Assembly (NCBI GenBank): GCA_028284585.1 | Contig: JANQRK010000119.1 | Span: 1 to 64,000 of the forward strand | Reading direction: 5' to 3' | Length of the DNA stretch: 64,000 nucleotides | DNA from: Chromatiales bacterium | GTDB taxonomy: Bacteria; Pseudomonadota; Gammaproteobacteria; Chromatiales; Chromatiaceae | Shown here: positions 28,576-38,234 of the stretch, piece by piece | Position numbering within the stretch: position 1 is the first letter of the stretch | How the letters are laid out: each line of letters starts with the position of its first letter | Translations under genes and position numbers: made by a program | Notes under the pieces: generated by a model | What the model was told of the DNA's origin: nothing | Database searches by the model: none | Seen by the model: the letters and a program-made list of their open reading frames with translations, nothing else

Positions 28576-29179
28576 TGTACGACAGTGTTTTCGATGCCCT
28601 GTGACTGATCGTCGTCTACTTGTTCGCCATCCTTGAATTTCACGCCTTGGATGACATCTGCCAGCAGGCCATAGCCGCGTGTAGCCGCTGCCATCGCTTC
28701 TGAGCCGTGGTCGGCAGTTGCCAAGCCATCGCCAGCGTGGTCTTGCCGCTGCCGCAGTTCTTCATCTTCGCTGTACGCAAGCGCACCGTGACGAACACCG
28801 ACTCGATCGGTTTGGTGGTCCGGATGTGCTGCCAGTGAGGCGCCGGGAAGTCATAGAACGCCAGCATCGCGTCCTTGTACTTGCACAAACACGCGATCGC
28901 CTTCGGGTACTTGTACTCGAAGCGTTTCGCACAGCTGTCGCATGCCTTCAGCGCCGCCTGCCGTGTCTCGGCCATCCAGATGTCGTGTAAGGCCGCTTTC
29001 AGCTTCGGCTGAACCGCCTTGGGCACCTTGTTCAGCGCATTGGCTGTCTTGTGTACCCAGCAGCGTTGCTGGGCCGTCTGTGGCCGTTTCTTGGCCACCG
29101 CTTTCCAGAACCCCAGCGCGCCATCACCGTTTGCCAGCATCGGCGGTAGGGTCAGTCCCTGGCCTTCTTGAGGAAACAA
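28566..29179 (-). pseudogene. IS256-family transposase remnant (5' truncated, frameshifted)
   Basis: The frame 28640-29179 encodes the C-terminal half of an IS256 transposase: NGDGALGFWKAV, QRCWVHKTANALNKVPKAVQP, FYDFPAPHW and TKPIESVFVTVR. About the first 200 residues are absent. Near 28675-28690 the frame shifts; the other frame continues GYGLLADVIQGVKFKDG to a stop at 28566-28568, restoring the family C-terminus. The gene is therefore dead twice over. Its left edge lies directly after the stop of the autotransporter gene. Confidence 0.85.
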
Positions 29180-29185
29180 AACGGT

Positions 29186-31297
29186 TCAAAATACATGCTG
29201 GTACGACATCGCCAACCAAGCACTCGGTACGCCACCGTCGCTCGTTCCGTTCAACATCACTTTACCGATACCGTGCCCCAACTTCGCCTCGATACCAACA
29301 CCGCCCCTGACCCAATCATCGTCAAGCGCGTCGATGGTATAACTGAATCCCGTGATACCCACGATATCACCCGAGACCGTCGTCGGGTGGTTGCCGTAAC
29401 GATGGCCCGCCTCCAACAGACCGATCAGCGAAGCGCCTGAACCGATACGGAATTTTCCGTTAACGCCCAGCGCCAATTCGCTGAACTGATCTTCTCGCTC
29501 GTCGTAAGAAGCGGGAAAGCCACCGCCCGATTCCACGTACTGATCGACCCGGGCATTGTGATATTTCCAATCGAGGTAGGGGTTGATGTCGATTGTCGGG
29601 GTGTGCAGCACATCGGTCAGCTCTAGGCGTAGACGGGTCGACCAGGAACGGGTATCGGTTTCTCCGAAAGAGTGATCGCGACTACCACCCGAATAGTCAC
29701 GGCGGCTGTCGAAGTCGCCCCACTGTCCTAGTACACCGGCAACCAACCACAGGTGGCCCTCTCCTACCGGAAAAACAGGTGCCAGTGCCTCCAAGTAAGC
29801 GTAATGGGTGTCCAGTTCCAGGCGTCCGCCCTCGGTCAGGTCTTGACGACTCCGGGTTTTGCCAAGAGAGAGGTTGGTTTGTACCGCACCGAAGTTATAG
29901 CAGAGGCCAATTTCACCCAACGCCACATCGCCATCACGTTGTTGGTGATTGTCAACGCCCCAATCTCCGGCAATCCAGGCGCAACTCTCGCCGCTTCGCA
30001 CACGACGCGACAATGGACGACTGTGCGCCCCGTTTAAAATAGTGGTCGTACTTGCACTCCCAAGCGATTCGGCGGCGGCCTCCATCACGCCAACAGAAAG
30101 GGAATTCAACTCGGCAATGCCATTACCAAGACTATTCACACGTGCAACGTAAGCTACTGCCCTTCCGTCAGCATTCGTGCTTCTGCCGATTATCACGGTG
30201 CCGTCTTCACTCACATCCGTCGCGGATGTCAGTTGATAGTCGTCTCCGACGCCGACGCCGTTGACCTCAAGCCAATCGACGACACGATGGATGCCATCGC
30301 CTTCGGTCCAACGAAAAGCTTCCTCACCGATATCGGTCGACCCGGTACCGACAATGACCTTGCCATCGGGTGATATGCCGCTGGCAAAACTGCTGTAGTC
30401 CCCACCCGGCAAATCGCCCAACCCAACCATTCCATCGGCTCGCGTCCAACGAAATGCCTCCGCATATTGAGTAAAGTAACCTGGCGATGTCGCATGTTCT
30501 TCGGCCGACGCATTGAATCCAGCAACGACGCTTCCATCCTCGGACACCGCCGTCGCCCGACTTTGATATGTGCCGCCGGGAAGCGGCAGGTGCCCGATGC
30601 CCACCATACCCTCCGCTTCGGTCCAAACGAACGCTTCGTATGTGTCCGAAAAGGCCTCTCCAACAATCGTCGATCCATCAGCAGAAATGGCAAAGGGATA
30701 GCTGAATTCCACATCCTGCGCCCCGGGTAGATCGCCAAGCGACTGCATCCCGTCTTGTTGCGTCCAACGAAATGCGACGATTTTCATGATGCCGGGGGAA
30801 TACCCTCCATTAGGGTCATGGGGAGCGTCGTAGTGGGTAGTCGATCCGACAATGATCGAGCCATCCGCTGACACGTCGTAAACCTCTTGATCCGAACCTT
30901 CAGGCAGCTGACCCAAGTCCTGAAGCCCGTTGTCGCGTGTCCAACGAAACCCTCGAGATGCTCCAATTCGAAAGTCATCTGTTCGCATATCACCGACAAG
31001 TACGTTTCCATCATACGAAATGCCGGTGATCTCGCTTAAGGGATACTCCGCTGGGGTCTCGAGCAGACTGATCTCGTCGCCAACCCGCCATATCGCCCCG
31101 GTTCCAGATCCGAATTGCCCGACAAAACCAACCAGGGTATTGCCGTCTTTTGAAACCGCGAGTGGGAAAAAGTCGTCGGGCCCGTCGGTCAACGGCCCCA
31201 ACGGAACAAACTCTGCGGCATTTAGCCCACTGGCAGCAAAAACAGAAGCGCAGAGCGCGGCTGGGATTAACGTACGGCGACGCTTGATAGGGTCCAT
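29186..31297 (-). CDS. Autotransporter with HAF extracellular repeats
   Basis: This 703-residue protein has a signal peptide (TLIPAALCASVFAASGLNA). Residues about 30-390 hold tandem HAF-type repeats of the form A-F-R-W-T-x-x-x-G-[IML] followed by DVSxDGSxIVG, at least five units. Residues about 430-703 form a C-terminal autotransporter barrel ending SYQHVF with the terminal Phe. The repeat part should be exposed at the surface; its ligand is unknown. The gene is intact although IS256 debris directly follows its stop. HAF repeats are identical enough in places to recombine, so copy number may vary between strains. Confidence 0.87.
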   Translation of the reverse strand: MDPIKRRRTLIPAALCASVFAASGLNAAEFVPLGPLTDGPDDFFPLAVSKDGNTLVGFVGQFGSGTGAIWRVGDEISLLETPAEYPLSEITGISYDGNVLVGDMRTDDFRIGASRGFRWTRDNGLQDLGQLPEGSDQEVYDVSADGSIIVGSTTHYDAPHDPNGGYSPGIMKIVAFRWTQQDGMQSLGDLPGAQDVEFSYPFAISADGSTIVGEAFSDTYEAFVWTEAEGMVGIGHLPLPGGTYQSRATAVSEDGSVVAGFNASAEEHATSPGYFTQYAEAFRWTRADGMVGLGDLPGGDYSSFASGISPDGKVIVGTGSTDIGEEAFRWTEGDGIHRVVDWLEVNGVGVGDDYQLTSATDVSEDGTVIIGRSTNADGRAVAYVARVNSLGNGIAELNSLSVGVMEAAAESLGSASTTTILNGAHSRPLSRRVRSGESCAWIAGDWGVDNHQQRDGDVALGEIGLCYNFGAVQTNLSLGKTRSRQDLTEGGRLELDTHYAYLEALAPVFPVGEGHLWLVAGVLGQWGDFDSRRDYSGGSRDHSFGETDTRSWSTRLRLELTDVLHTPTIDINPYLDWKYHNARVDQYVESGGGFPASYDEREDQFSELALGVNGKFRIGSGASLIGLLEAGHRYGNHPTTVSGDIVGITGFSYTIDALDDDWVRGGVGIEAKLGHGIGKVMLNGTSDGGVPSAWLAMSYQHVF

Positions 31298-31489
31298 CTA
31301 ATTCTCCGAAAGGCCTTTTTCGTGATCTATTCAATCGAATGCTGACAGCATCACATCTTTGAGTAAAACCACACCAGGATAACAAGTACCGATCTATTTG
31401 CGCAGGCGGTTGTAGCGATAAAAAAGCAAATGAAATCAGAAGAGTCTGAACGCCTGCTGAACGAATCCGGCGACAATCGAATAGATGTC
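31298..31489. other. Upstream region of the autotransporter gene
   Basis: This AT-richer stretch precedes the autotransporter start (minus strand) and should contain its promoter. The AGGCCTTT region and the A/T-rich bases around 31310-31440 are compatible with that, but I could not assign -35/-10 boxes. A short minus-strand frame (31351-31659) runs through here and into the structured element. It has no known domain and is not called as a gene. Confidence 0.3.
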
Positions 31490-31541
31490 GGGACTACCTC
31501 CGCTGCCGGCCATGGATGGCGAAGCGATGGCCGGTAGTCCC
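31490..31541. other. Strong bulged hairpin in structured intergenic element
   Basis: GGGACTA (31490-31496) pairs with TAGTCCC (31535-31541). Inside it CCGGCCAT (31506-31513) pairs with ATGGCCGG (31527-31534). Together this is a 15-pair stem with one nine-base bulge and a 13-base loop. No T-run follows on either strand, so it does not look like a simple terminator. It belongs with the larger folded segment at 31623-31724. Confidence 0.6.
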
Positions 31542-31622
31542 CGGGAGCGATGAGGGCGCACTGTTTACCCGGAGTCGCACAGCGGCGAAGGGGAAACAAA
31601 GTAGCTATCCGAACGTCGCGTC

Positions 31623-31724
31623 CAGCCATTAATTTGAGGGAGTGCTGCGGAGCCAGCACCTAGCACAGCAATGGTGTGGCGCAGCGCCACGGACGCTGGG
31701 CGAACCGAGGCAACTTAATGGCTG
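31623..31724. other. 102-base foldable element with perfect 10-bp terminal inverted repeats
   Basis: CAGCCATTAA (31623-31632) and TTAATGGCTG (31715-31724) are perfect inverted repeats. Between them lie two further hairpins: GTGCTG/CAGCAC around 31642-31659 and GTGGCGC/GCGCCAC around 31675-31690. The predicted fold is a three-way junction. It could be a non-coding RNA, a small transposable or REP-like element, or a recombination site; it lacks the core-site consensus I would expect of an integron attC. No second copy is seen in the window. Confidence 0.5.
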
Positions 31725-31769
31725 TCGAAGATCGAGTCGATTTTGGGGACTGGGATGTCCCAAGGTCTT

Positions 31770-32213
31770 TCACGAAGTCGAAGACTCGCTTGCATAGGCC
31801 GTAACGTCTGCGGTGCGGTCAGGATGGCGGCCGGCCAGGTGGGCAAAAAAGCATAAGAAGTGCATCGCTGAAACCGTTGCCGGAATGGATTCGAGCGGAG
31901 TGGCCTCACTCGGACGCGATTGACGCGTTGCGGAGCCCCTGTCCATAGGTGCGACACCAGTCGTGAGAAGATGCGGCCGGCCGCTGAAAGGGCGTTCATC
32001 TTCTATACTTTGTTTGCGCTCGACGATGTCTTCCCGCAGGTATTGATTGACCACCGTAAGCTCCCTTGTCCTCTCTCGAACCCGCTCTTCCAGGTCGCGG
32101 TTGAGCTGTTCTACCTCGGTCTTCTCGTCGCCCAGGCGAACCATTAACTTGGCATTTTCTTCCTGTGACAACAGGCCATTCAGCAGCGTCTTATGCATAC
32201 GCAAAGCGTTCAT
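31770..32213 (-). pseudogene. Fragment of a sensor/signalling protein (coiled-coil linker)
   Basis: The first 70 or so codons encode a charged coiled coil (QLNRDLEERVRERTRELTVVN, then VERKQ) of the kind that precedes PAS, GGDEF or histidine-kinase modules. After about residue 72 the similarity stops and the rest looks like random translation. Neither an input domain upstream nor an output domain downstream is present, so this is a remnant of a larger gene. It adjoins the structured intergenic element and the IS debris. Confidence 0.5.
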
Positions 32214-32288
32214 GGAGACATGGAGCAGCTAACTAGGTTCGAGATTGGCCAAAGCCTGACCTTAGGCACCCAGACCAGGCATTGATCC

Positions 32289-33551
32289 GTGTTTTATGAA
32301 CCACCTGAATTGCTAAAGCGGCTATTCGACGCCGCCATCGCATCGGCTCAGGCCGAGACATGTATGGGCGGCTTTCTCCCCGACAAACCGGCCGGGCGAA
32401 CGATCGTACTGGGCGCCGGGAAGGCGGCGGCCGCAATGGCGCGCGCGGTCGAGCGTCGTTGGGATGGGTCACTGAGCGGCCTGGTCGTGACCCGATACGG
32501 CCATGCTGTGGCGTGCGACTCGGTCGAGGTCGTCGAGGCGTCGCATCCGGTGCCAGACGCGGCAGGACAGGCTGTCGCGCAGCGCATGCTGGACTTGGTC
32601 GAGGGGCTGGGTGCGGACGACTTGGTGATCTGCCTGTTCTCCGGTGGTGGCTCGGCGCTCCTGTCATTGCCGCTCGACGGTTTGACCTTGCAAGACAAGC
32701 AGGCCGTAACTCGCGAGCTGCTGCGCTGCGGCGCGTCGATCTCGGAGATCAACTGCGTGCGGCGGCACCTGTCTGCGATCAAAGGTGGGCGCCTTGCCGC
32801 GGCTTGTTACCCGGCGCGCTGCGTGAATTTATTGATCTCCGATGTACCCGGTGATGATCCGGTCGACATTGCGTCGGGCCCGATGGTCGGTGATCCGACG
32901 ACCTGTGGCGATGCGTTGGCGATCATCGAGCGCTATGCGCTCTCGGTATCGGATACGGTGCGCACGCTACTCGAATCGGGTCATGGCGAGAGTGTCAAAC
33001 CCGATGATTCACGACTGCGCGGACTACTGACACACATGATCGCGACACCACAGATGGCACTCGAGGCAGCCGCAGCCGTTGCCTGCGATGCCGGTGTGCC
33101 GGCGCATATCCTCGGTGACCGCATCGAGGGCGAGGCGCGCGAGTTGGGCAAGGCGATGGCCGGGGTCGCCTTGCAAGTCGCTCGACGTGGCATGCCTTTT
33201 AGCCCACCTTGTGTCTTGTTGTCCGGTGGCGAGACGACGGTGACCGTGCGTGGGCAGGGGCGAGGTGGTCGCAATGTCGAGTTCTTGCTGGCGCTGGCGA
33301 TTGCGCTCGATGGCGCGCTCGGTATCCATGCCTTGGCAGGTGACACCGACGGCATCGATGGCGTTGCAGAGATCGCCGGTGCACTGATTACCCCGGATAC
33401 GCTGGAGCGCGCCCGGGCGCTCGCCATCGATCCGCATCGCGCATTGGCCGACAATGATGGCCACGGCTTCTTCGAGGCCTTGGGCGATCAGGTGATCACT
33501 GGCCCGACGCTGACCAATGTCAATGATTTTCGCGCCATCTTAATCAGTTGA
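32289..33551 (+). CDS. Glycerate 2-kinase (GckA/TtuD, MOFRL family)
   Basis: This 420-residue protein contains the family motifs LGAGKAAAAMA near residue 38, CLFSGGGSALLS near 118, INCVRRHLSAIKGGRLA, and SDVPGDDPVDIASGP near 190. The C-terminal MOFRL domain has SGGETTVTVRGQGRGGRN and LAGDTDGIDG. It should phosphorylate D-glycerate to 2-phosphoglycerate; some relatives were once named hydroxypyruvate reductases. The start is a GTG. It stands alone between the remnant region and the convergent molybdenum-hydroxylase cassette. Confidence 0.9.
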   Translation: MFYEPPELLKRLFDAAIASAQAETCMGGFLPDKPAGRTIVLGAGKAAAAMARAVERRWDGSLSGLVVTRYGHAVACDSVEVVEASHPVPDAAGQAVAQRMLDLVEGLGADDLVICLFSGGGSALLSLPLDGLTLQDKQAVTRELLRCGASISEINCVRRHLSAIKGGRLAAACYPARCVNLLISDVPGDDPVDIASGPMVGDPTTCGDALAIIERYALSVSDTVRTLLESGHGESVKPDDSRLRGLLTHMIATPQMALEAAAAVACDAGVPAHILGDRIEGEARELGKAMAGVALQVARRGMPFSPPCVLLSGGETTVTVRGQGRGGRNVEFLLALAIALDGALGIHALAGDTDGIDGVAEIAGALITPDTLERARALAIDPHRALADNDGHGFFEALGDQVITGPTLTNVNDFRAILIS

Positions 33552-33628
33552 AATCTGGCGACCTGTCATCGGCCTAACACGCAGTGGGTGTATCAACTGC
33601 GGTACGTGCAGCAGTGCCAATTGGTGGC

Positions 33629-34225
33629 TCAGTCGTTGGCCTCTTGCGTCGGGAGATGTCTGCAGACCGTTTCGACATCGGCCGGTCGATCAACATCCAG
33701 ATAGATACCTGGGTCGTGCAGGTTCAGCCAGACTACGCCAGCCGCTTTCTTTAACAATGATCTGGCCCCGGGCTCACCCGACAACCGCGCCAGGCCATCG
33801 GCGAACTGGACGGAAAAACCGACCGGATGCCCCCGTCGGCCATGACAGATGGGCACGACCGCGGCGCAGGTCTTAAGCTGTTCTGCGATTCGCCGCAGTG
33901 TCCGCAAGCGGACTAATGGCAGATCCGCAGGTTGTACCAGCCAGGCCGCAGATTCCCGGCTTGCCTGCACGGCGCAGGCGAGGCTCGAGCCCATGCCGCG
34001 GTCGGGCTGTGGGTTGACGCAGACGCGACAATCCAAGGCAATCACTGCTGCACGCAAGTCGGTGTCTTCCGGACGCAAGACCACGAGCACATCGTCGAGC
34101 ACCGCGCGCATCCGTCGTACGCAATGCAGCAGCAATGGCTCATGGTTGGGCAGCAGGATGCGACGCTTGTCGGAACCGAAGCGACGGCCGGTACCGGCCG
34201 CCAGCAGCACCCCGGTCGGCGTCAT
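33629..34225 (-). CDS. MocA-like nucleotidyltransferase (molybdenum cofactor cytidylyltransferase family)
   Basis: This 198-residue enzyme begins with the nucleotide-binding motif LLAAGTGRRFGSDKR and has GMGSSLACAVQ and QPADLPLV, hallmarks of MobA/MocA-type nucleotidyltransferases. MocA adds CMP to molybdopterin to give the cytosine dinucleotide cofactor. It overlaps the XdhC gene by four bases (ATGA) and ends the operon encoding the two molybdenum-hydroxylase subunits. The link to maturation of that enzyme is therefore strong. Confidence 0.87.
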   Translation of the reverse strand: MTPTGVLLAAGTGRRFGSDKRRILLPNHEPLLLHCVRRMRAVLDDVLVVLRPEDTDLRAAVIALDCRVCVNPQPDRGMGSSLACAVQASRESAAWLVQPADLPLVRLRTLRRIAEQLKTCAAVVPICHGRRGHPVGFSVQFADGLARLSGEPGARSLLKKAAGVVWLNLHDPGIYLDVDRPADVETVCRHLPTQEAND

Positions 34226-35187
34226 TGACCGGCTTCGACGCGATGGCGTGTCACGATGAGGTCGGCGGCGATCGCCACCGCGATCTCCGGGGGCGTATGG
34301 CTGCCGATATCGATACCGACCGGCGCGCGCAGCCGTGCGATCTGCTGATCATCGATGCCGAGGCTGCGCAGACGCTCGCGCCGCTCCGCTGCATTGCGTC
34401 GTGAACCCAGGGCACCGACGAAAAAGAACTCGGCCTCGAGCGCTGCGATTATCGCGAGGTCATCGACCTTGGGGTCATGCGCCAATGCGAGCACTGCGGT
34501 GCGCTGCTGTTGCCCCAGGTCACGGATCAAGTCGTCCGGCATCTGTCGACTCAGTTCAATCGTCGGCAGTGCCGTATCGAAGTCACTGCGTGGATCACAC
34601 ATCGACACCCGGAAGTCGAGGGTCATCGCGATCCGTGCCACATAGTCGGCGATCTGTCCGACGCCGACGATCAGCAGCCGCCATTGCGGGCCGAACTGTT
34701 TGGATAGGATCGAATCGGTGCAGCTAAACACCGCTGCGCCATCCACGGGATGGATCTGCGCATCGCCGCTGTTCAGACAAACCCGGCGCTGGATCAGGCG
34801 ACCGGCCGCGATCGCCTCGAGCGCCGGGTGCAGTGTCTCGGCCGCCGGCTCCTCGACCACCAGCTCCAGCCGTGCGCCACAGGGCAGACCTAGGCGGGTC
34901 GCGCTGTCCGGATCGGCACCATAGTCGACTGTGGTCGGGCAGTCGGCGAGCTGGCCGCTGGTATAGCGTTCGACCAGGTCGGCCTCGACGCAACCGCCGG
35001 ACACCGAGCCGACCATGAGCCCGTCGCGCTGTCGTATCGCAAGCAGGGAGCCCGCGGGCCGCGGCGACGAGCCCCAGGTCTTGGCTACTGTGACCAGGGC
35101 GCAGCGATCGCCTTGTGAGGACCATTCGGTCAGTGCGCTCAGGACCTCGAAATCGCTGCCATAGCGTGCGTTGTCGTCGCCCGTCAT
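34222..35187 (-). CDS. xdhC: XdhC/CoxI-family molybdenum-enzyme maturation protein
   Basis: This 321-residue protein has the N-terminal XdhC segment ([19 protein letters not shown], then [13 protein letters not shown]). The C-terminal Rossmann part has [45 protein letters not shown] and [13 protein letters not shown]. Such proteins bind the molybdenum cofactor and help insert its sulfurated form into hydroxylases. Its start overlaps the stop of the large subunit gene (ATGA), and its stop overlaps the MocA-like start, so the three are translated together. Confidence 0.9.
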   Translation of the reverse strand: MTGDDNARYGSDFEVLSALTEWSSQGDRCALVTVAKTWGSSPRPAGSLLAIRQRDGLMVGSVSGGCVEADLVERYTSGQLADCPTTVDYGADPDSATRLGLPCGARLELVVEEPAAETLHPALEAIAAGRLIQRRVCLNSGDAQIHPVDGAAVFSCTDSILSKQFGPQWRLLIVGVGQIADYVARIAMTLDFRVSMCDPRSDFDTALPTIELSRQMPDDLIRDLGQQQRTAVLALAHDPKVDDLAIIAALEAEFFFVGALGSRRNAAERRERLRSLGIDDQQIARLRAPVGIDIGSHTPPEIAVAIAADLIVTRHRVEAGQ

Positions 35188-37388
35188 GCGCGTTGGATCG
35201 GCAGCTGGGTGTAGCGCTGGCCGGTCAGCGCAGACAGGGCATTGGCCACCGCGGGCGCGATTACTGGTGTCGCGGGCTCACCGACCCCGGTCGGGGCCGC
35301 GGCAGAGGGTACGATGTGCACCCGGACCTCGGGCATCTGGTCGGCACGCAGCACGGCATAGTCATTAAAATTCGATTGCACGACGGCACCATTTTCGATG
35401 GTGATCTCGCTACCGAGCACGGCGCTCAGCCCGAAGCCCAGGCCACCCTCCATCTGGGCGCGCACGATGTCCGGGTTGACCGCGACCCCGCAATCGACCG
35501 CGACGTCGACCCGCTCGATGCGGTAGCTGCGATCGTCGTTCACGCGCACTTCGGCGACCATGGCGACGAAGGTATTGAAGGATTCGTGCACCGCGACGCC
35601 GCGTGCCTGGCCAGGCCCCAAGGGTTTGCCCCAACGGCTGTTGTCGACCGCCAGAGCCAGGACACCCAGGTGACGCAGGTGATCCTTGAGCAGGGCACGC
35701 CGATAGACGACCGGGTCCATGCCGGCCTTGCGTGCCAGCAGATCGATAAAGGTCTCGGTGGCAAAGGCGGTATGGGTCGAGCCGACCGCGCGCCACCACT
35801 GCACCGGTACCGGCAGTTCGGTGGTTTGCAGTTCGACTCGCAGATGGGGGATCGCATAGGGCAGGTTGTTGGCGCCCTCGACCGAGGTGACATCGACACC
35901 GTCCTTGACCAGTGCCGCCTCGAACGGCGTGCCGCTGATGATCGATTGGCCGACGATGCGGTTGCGCCAGGCCGCCGGCAGGCCCTGGTCATCGAGTGTG
36001 GCCTCGATGCGATGCACATAGGCCGGCCGATACCAGCCCGATCGCGTGTCATCCTCGCGTGACCAGACCAGCTTGACCGGTGCCTTACCGTCGATTGCCT
36101 TGAGGATCTGCGCGGCCTCCACAACATAGTCCGAGGTCGGATTGGCGCGCCGCCCGAAGGAGCCCCCTGCGTACAGCGTATTTATCCGTACCTTGGCTGG
36201 GTCGATCGCCAAGACCTGGGCAACCGCGGCTTGATCGGCGGTCTGGATCTGCGCTCCGTACCAGAGCTCGATGCTACCGTCGGCATGGCGCTCGATCACG
36301 CAGTTCATGGGCTCCATCGCGGCATGGGCGAGGAACGGGAACTGGTAATCGGCGACGATCGTATCTTCGGCCTCGGCCAAGGCGTGGTCGGCATCACCGT
36401 CGCTGCGCGCAGGTGTGCCGGGCATGTCCAATTGCGCGCGATAGCGGGCGAAGATCTCTTCCGAGCCAAAGTCCATCGCGGCGCTCTCGTCCCAGTCGAT
36501 CTTGAGTGCGCTGCGACCGCGCTGTGCTGCCCAGTAATGGTCGCCCAGCACCGCCACGCCCGACAGAATTTGCACGACACCGCGTACCCCCGGCTGTTGC
36601 CGGGCGGCGCTGTCGTCGAACGCACGCAGCTTGGCACCGAAGCGGGGCGGGTGCGCAACGACGGCGATCAACATGCCGGGGCGCTCGACGTCTTGCGTGA
36701 ACTGGGCGGTGCCGTCGATCTTGGCGGCGAGGTCTTTACGTGCGATGTCGCGGCCGATCAGGCGAAACTTTGCCGGCGATTTCAGGGTAACAGTATCTGG
36801 TACCCACAGTTCCGCGGCGGCCTCGGCGACTTCACCAAAGCGCAAGCGTCGCCCTCCAGTCGCGTCCGACAACACGCCGTCGCGCACCCGGATCTGGTCC
36901 TCGGGTACCTGCCAGCGTTCGGCTGCCGCTTGCACCAACATCGCCCGCGCCGCGGCACCGGCCCGGCGCATCTGCTCATAGGCATTGGCGATCGCGGTAC
37001 TGCCGCCGGTACCTTGGGCCGGGCCCCATAGCAGGTTGTTGTAACGCGTGGCATCGGCCGGCGCGGCGACGATATCGACTTGCGACCAGCTGGCATCGAG
37101 TTCCTCGGCGACCAGGGTTGCAAGGCCGGTATGGGCCCCTTGGCCCATCTCCAGATGTTTGGCGATCACCGTGACCCGGTCGTCGGTACCGATGCGCACG
37201 AAGGCGTTGGGTGCTAGGGCGGCGTCGAGTTTGTCTTTGCCGGCAAGACCTGGGCCGGCCTCGCCGACCTCGGCGAGGGCCGGCAGCGAGACCCCGAGCG
37301 TCAGACCGACACTCGCCGTGAGGCCCGCCTTCAAGAAATCGCGGCGCGACACATTGACCGCAGGTGGATGCTTGCTGCTACCGTCCAT
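35184..37388 (-). CDS. Molybdenum hydroxylase large subunit (IorB-type, Tat-exported)
   Basis: This 734-residue protein starts with a twin-arginine signal ([15 protein letters not shown]). It has the xanthine-dehydrogenase/aldehyde-oxidase molybdopterin-binding domains: [51 protein letters not shown] and, near the C-terminus, [17 protein letters not shown] with the catalytic Glu. The order and length match the isoquinoline 1-oxidoreductase beta-subunit group, which hydroxylates N-heterocycles or oxidises aldehydes. The substrate is unknown. Its ATG overlaps the small subunit stop (TGATG). Confidence 0.9.
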   Translation of the reverse strand: MDGSSKHPPAVNVSRRDFLKAGLTASVGLTLGVSLPALAEVGEAGPGLAGKDKLDAALAPNAFVRIGTDDRVTVIAKHLEMGQGAHTGLATLVAEELDASWSQVDIVAAPADATRYNNLLWGPAQGTGGSTAIANAYEQMRRAGAAARAMLVQAAAERWQVPEDQIRVRDGVLSDATGGRRLRFGEVAEAAAELWVPDTVTLKSPAKFRLIGRDIARKDLAAKIDGTAQFTQDVERPGMLIAVVAHPPRFGAKLRAFDDSAARQQPGVRGVVQILSGVAVLGDHYWAAQRGRSALKIDWDESAAMDFGSEEIFARYRAQLDMPGTPARSDGDADHALAEAEDTIVADYQFPFLAHAAMEPMNCVIERHADGSIELWYGAQIQTADQAAVAQVLAIDPAKVRINTLYAGGSFGRRANPTSDYVVEAAQILKAIDGKAPVKLVWSREDDTRSGWYRPAYVHRIEATLDDQGLPAAWRNRIVGQSIISGTPFEAALVKDGVDVTSVEGANNLPYAIPHLRVELQTTELPVPVQWWRAVGSTHTAFATETFIDLLARKAGMDPVVYRRALLKDHLRHLGVLALAVDNSRWGKPLGPGQARGVAVHESFNTFVAMVAEVRVNDDRSYRIERVDVAVDCGVAVNPDIVRAQMEGGLGFGLSAVLGSEITIENGAVVQSNFNDYAVLRADQMPEVRVHIVPSAAAPTGVGEPATPVIAPAVANALSALTGQRYTQLPIQRA

Positions 37389-37843
37389 CAGGCGAGTCCA
37401 TCGGCGGCGCGGCGCACTGCTTGCTTGATTCGATGATAAGTACAGCAGCGACAGATGTTGCCGGCCATGTGTTTGGCGATCTGGTCATCGCTCGGTCGGG
37501 GATTGCGGCGCAGCAGGTCGCTCGCGGCGAGGACCTGCCCAGACTGACAGTAGCCACACTGCGGCACGGCAAGCTCCTGCCAAGCGGCCTTTACCGCGCG
37601 GCCGCTGGCATCATCCAGGCCTTCGATGGTGGTGATCGCTTGGCCAGCCGTGGCCGACACCGGCAAGATGCAGGAGCGGGTGGCGCGGCCGTCGAGGAGT
37701 ACGGTGCAGGCCCCGCACTGGGCGATCCCGCAACCGAACTTGGTGCCCTTGAGGCCGATCAAGTCACGGATTACCCACAGCAATGGCATGTCGGGCGGGG
37801 CATCGACCCGGTGGACGGTGCCGTTGATGGTCAATGTCGGCAT
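37388..37843 (-). CDS. [2Fe-2S] small subunit of molybdenum hydroxylase (IorA-type)
   Basis: This 151-residue protein has the plant-type ferredoxin cluster [20 protein letters not shown] followed by the second cluster motif CGYCQSGQ and CRCCTYHRI. It lacks an export signal of its own and is expected to travel with the Tat-exported large subunit. It is the first gene of the minus-strand cassette IorA-like, IorB-like, XdhC, MocA-like. Confidence 0.9.
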   Translation of the reverse strand: MPTLTINGTVHRVDAPPDMPLLWVIRDLIGLKGTKFGCGIAQCGACTVLLDGRATRSCILPVSATAGQAITTIEGLDDASGRAVKAAWQELAVPQCGYCQSGQVLAASDLLRRNPRPSDDQIAKHMAGNICRCCTYHRIKQAVRRAADGLA

Positions 37844-38234
37844 AGGCGGTCTCCTGCAAGTTCGTCGTGCATGGGCGGCCGGTGGTGTCTCTGCCGCTCC
37901 GATGCCCCAGTAAAAGCGCCGTTCGGGTCAGTATTTCCGAGTCCAGTGCAGTGGGCAACCACGGCGCTGCTCCGGTTGCAGATCATTCCCTGCACACTAG
38001 CGAATTGCCCTCATCGAGGTTTGAGTGAACCGAGCGCCGGTCGATTCCGTCGATTCAGGTGCCTGTCTTGGTGCTGTTGCGCCTGTGTACCCAAGTGTTG
38101 CTGTCGGCTCTTGTAGGGTTATTGTGGATCACTGGTAGTCTAGGCCAGGCACTGACTAGTAGCCGGCAGCGAAATAGCTCTTCTGTCCGATTGACCAAGG
38201 GCGTTTCAGACTGGGATACAAAGGAAAATCGAAG
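37844..38234. other. Divergent intergenic region
   Basis: About 390 bases lie between the molybdenum hydroxylase small-subunit start (minus) and the hydrolase start (plus). The plus-strand gene has an AAGGA ribosome site at about 38221. I see no clear repeat or operator and no supported gene; both transcription units presumably start here. Confidence 0.35.

Noticed and set aside
31351-31659. 102-residue minus-strand open frame
   Set aside because: It crosses the structured element and the autotransporter promoter region, has no known domain, and looks like a translation of non-coding sequence.
31623-31724. Possible integron attC site
   Set aside because: The terminal inverted repeats and internal hairpins invited the idea, but the conserved core-site ends (RYYYAAC and GTTRRRY) are not in the right places and there is no neighbouring cassette array or integrase.
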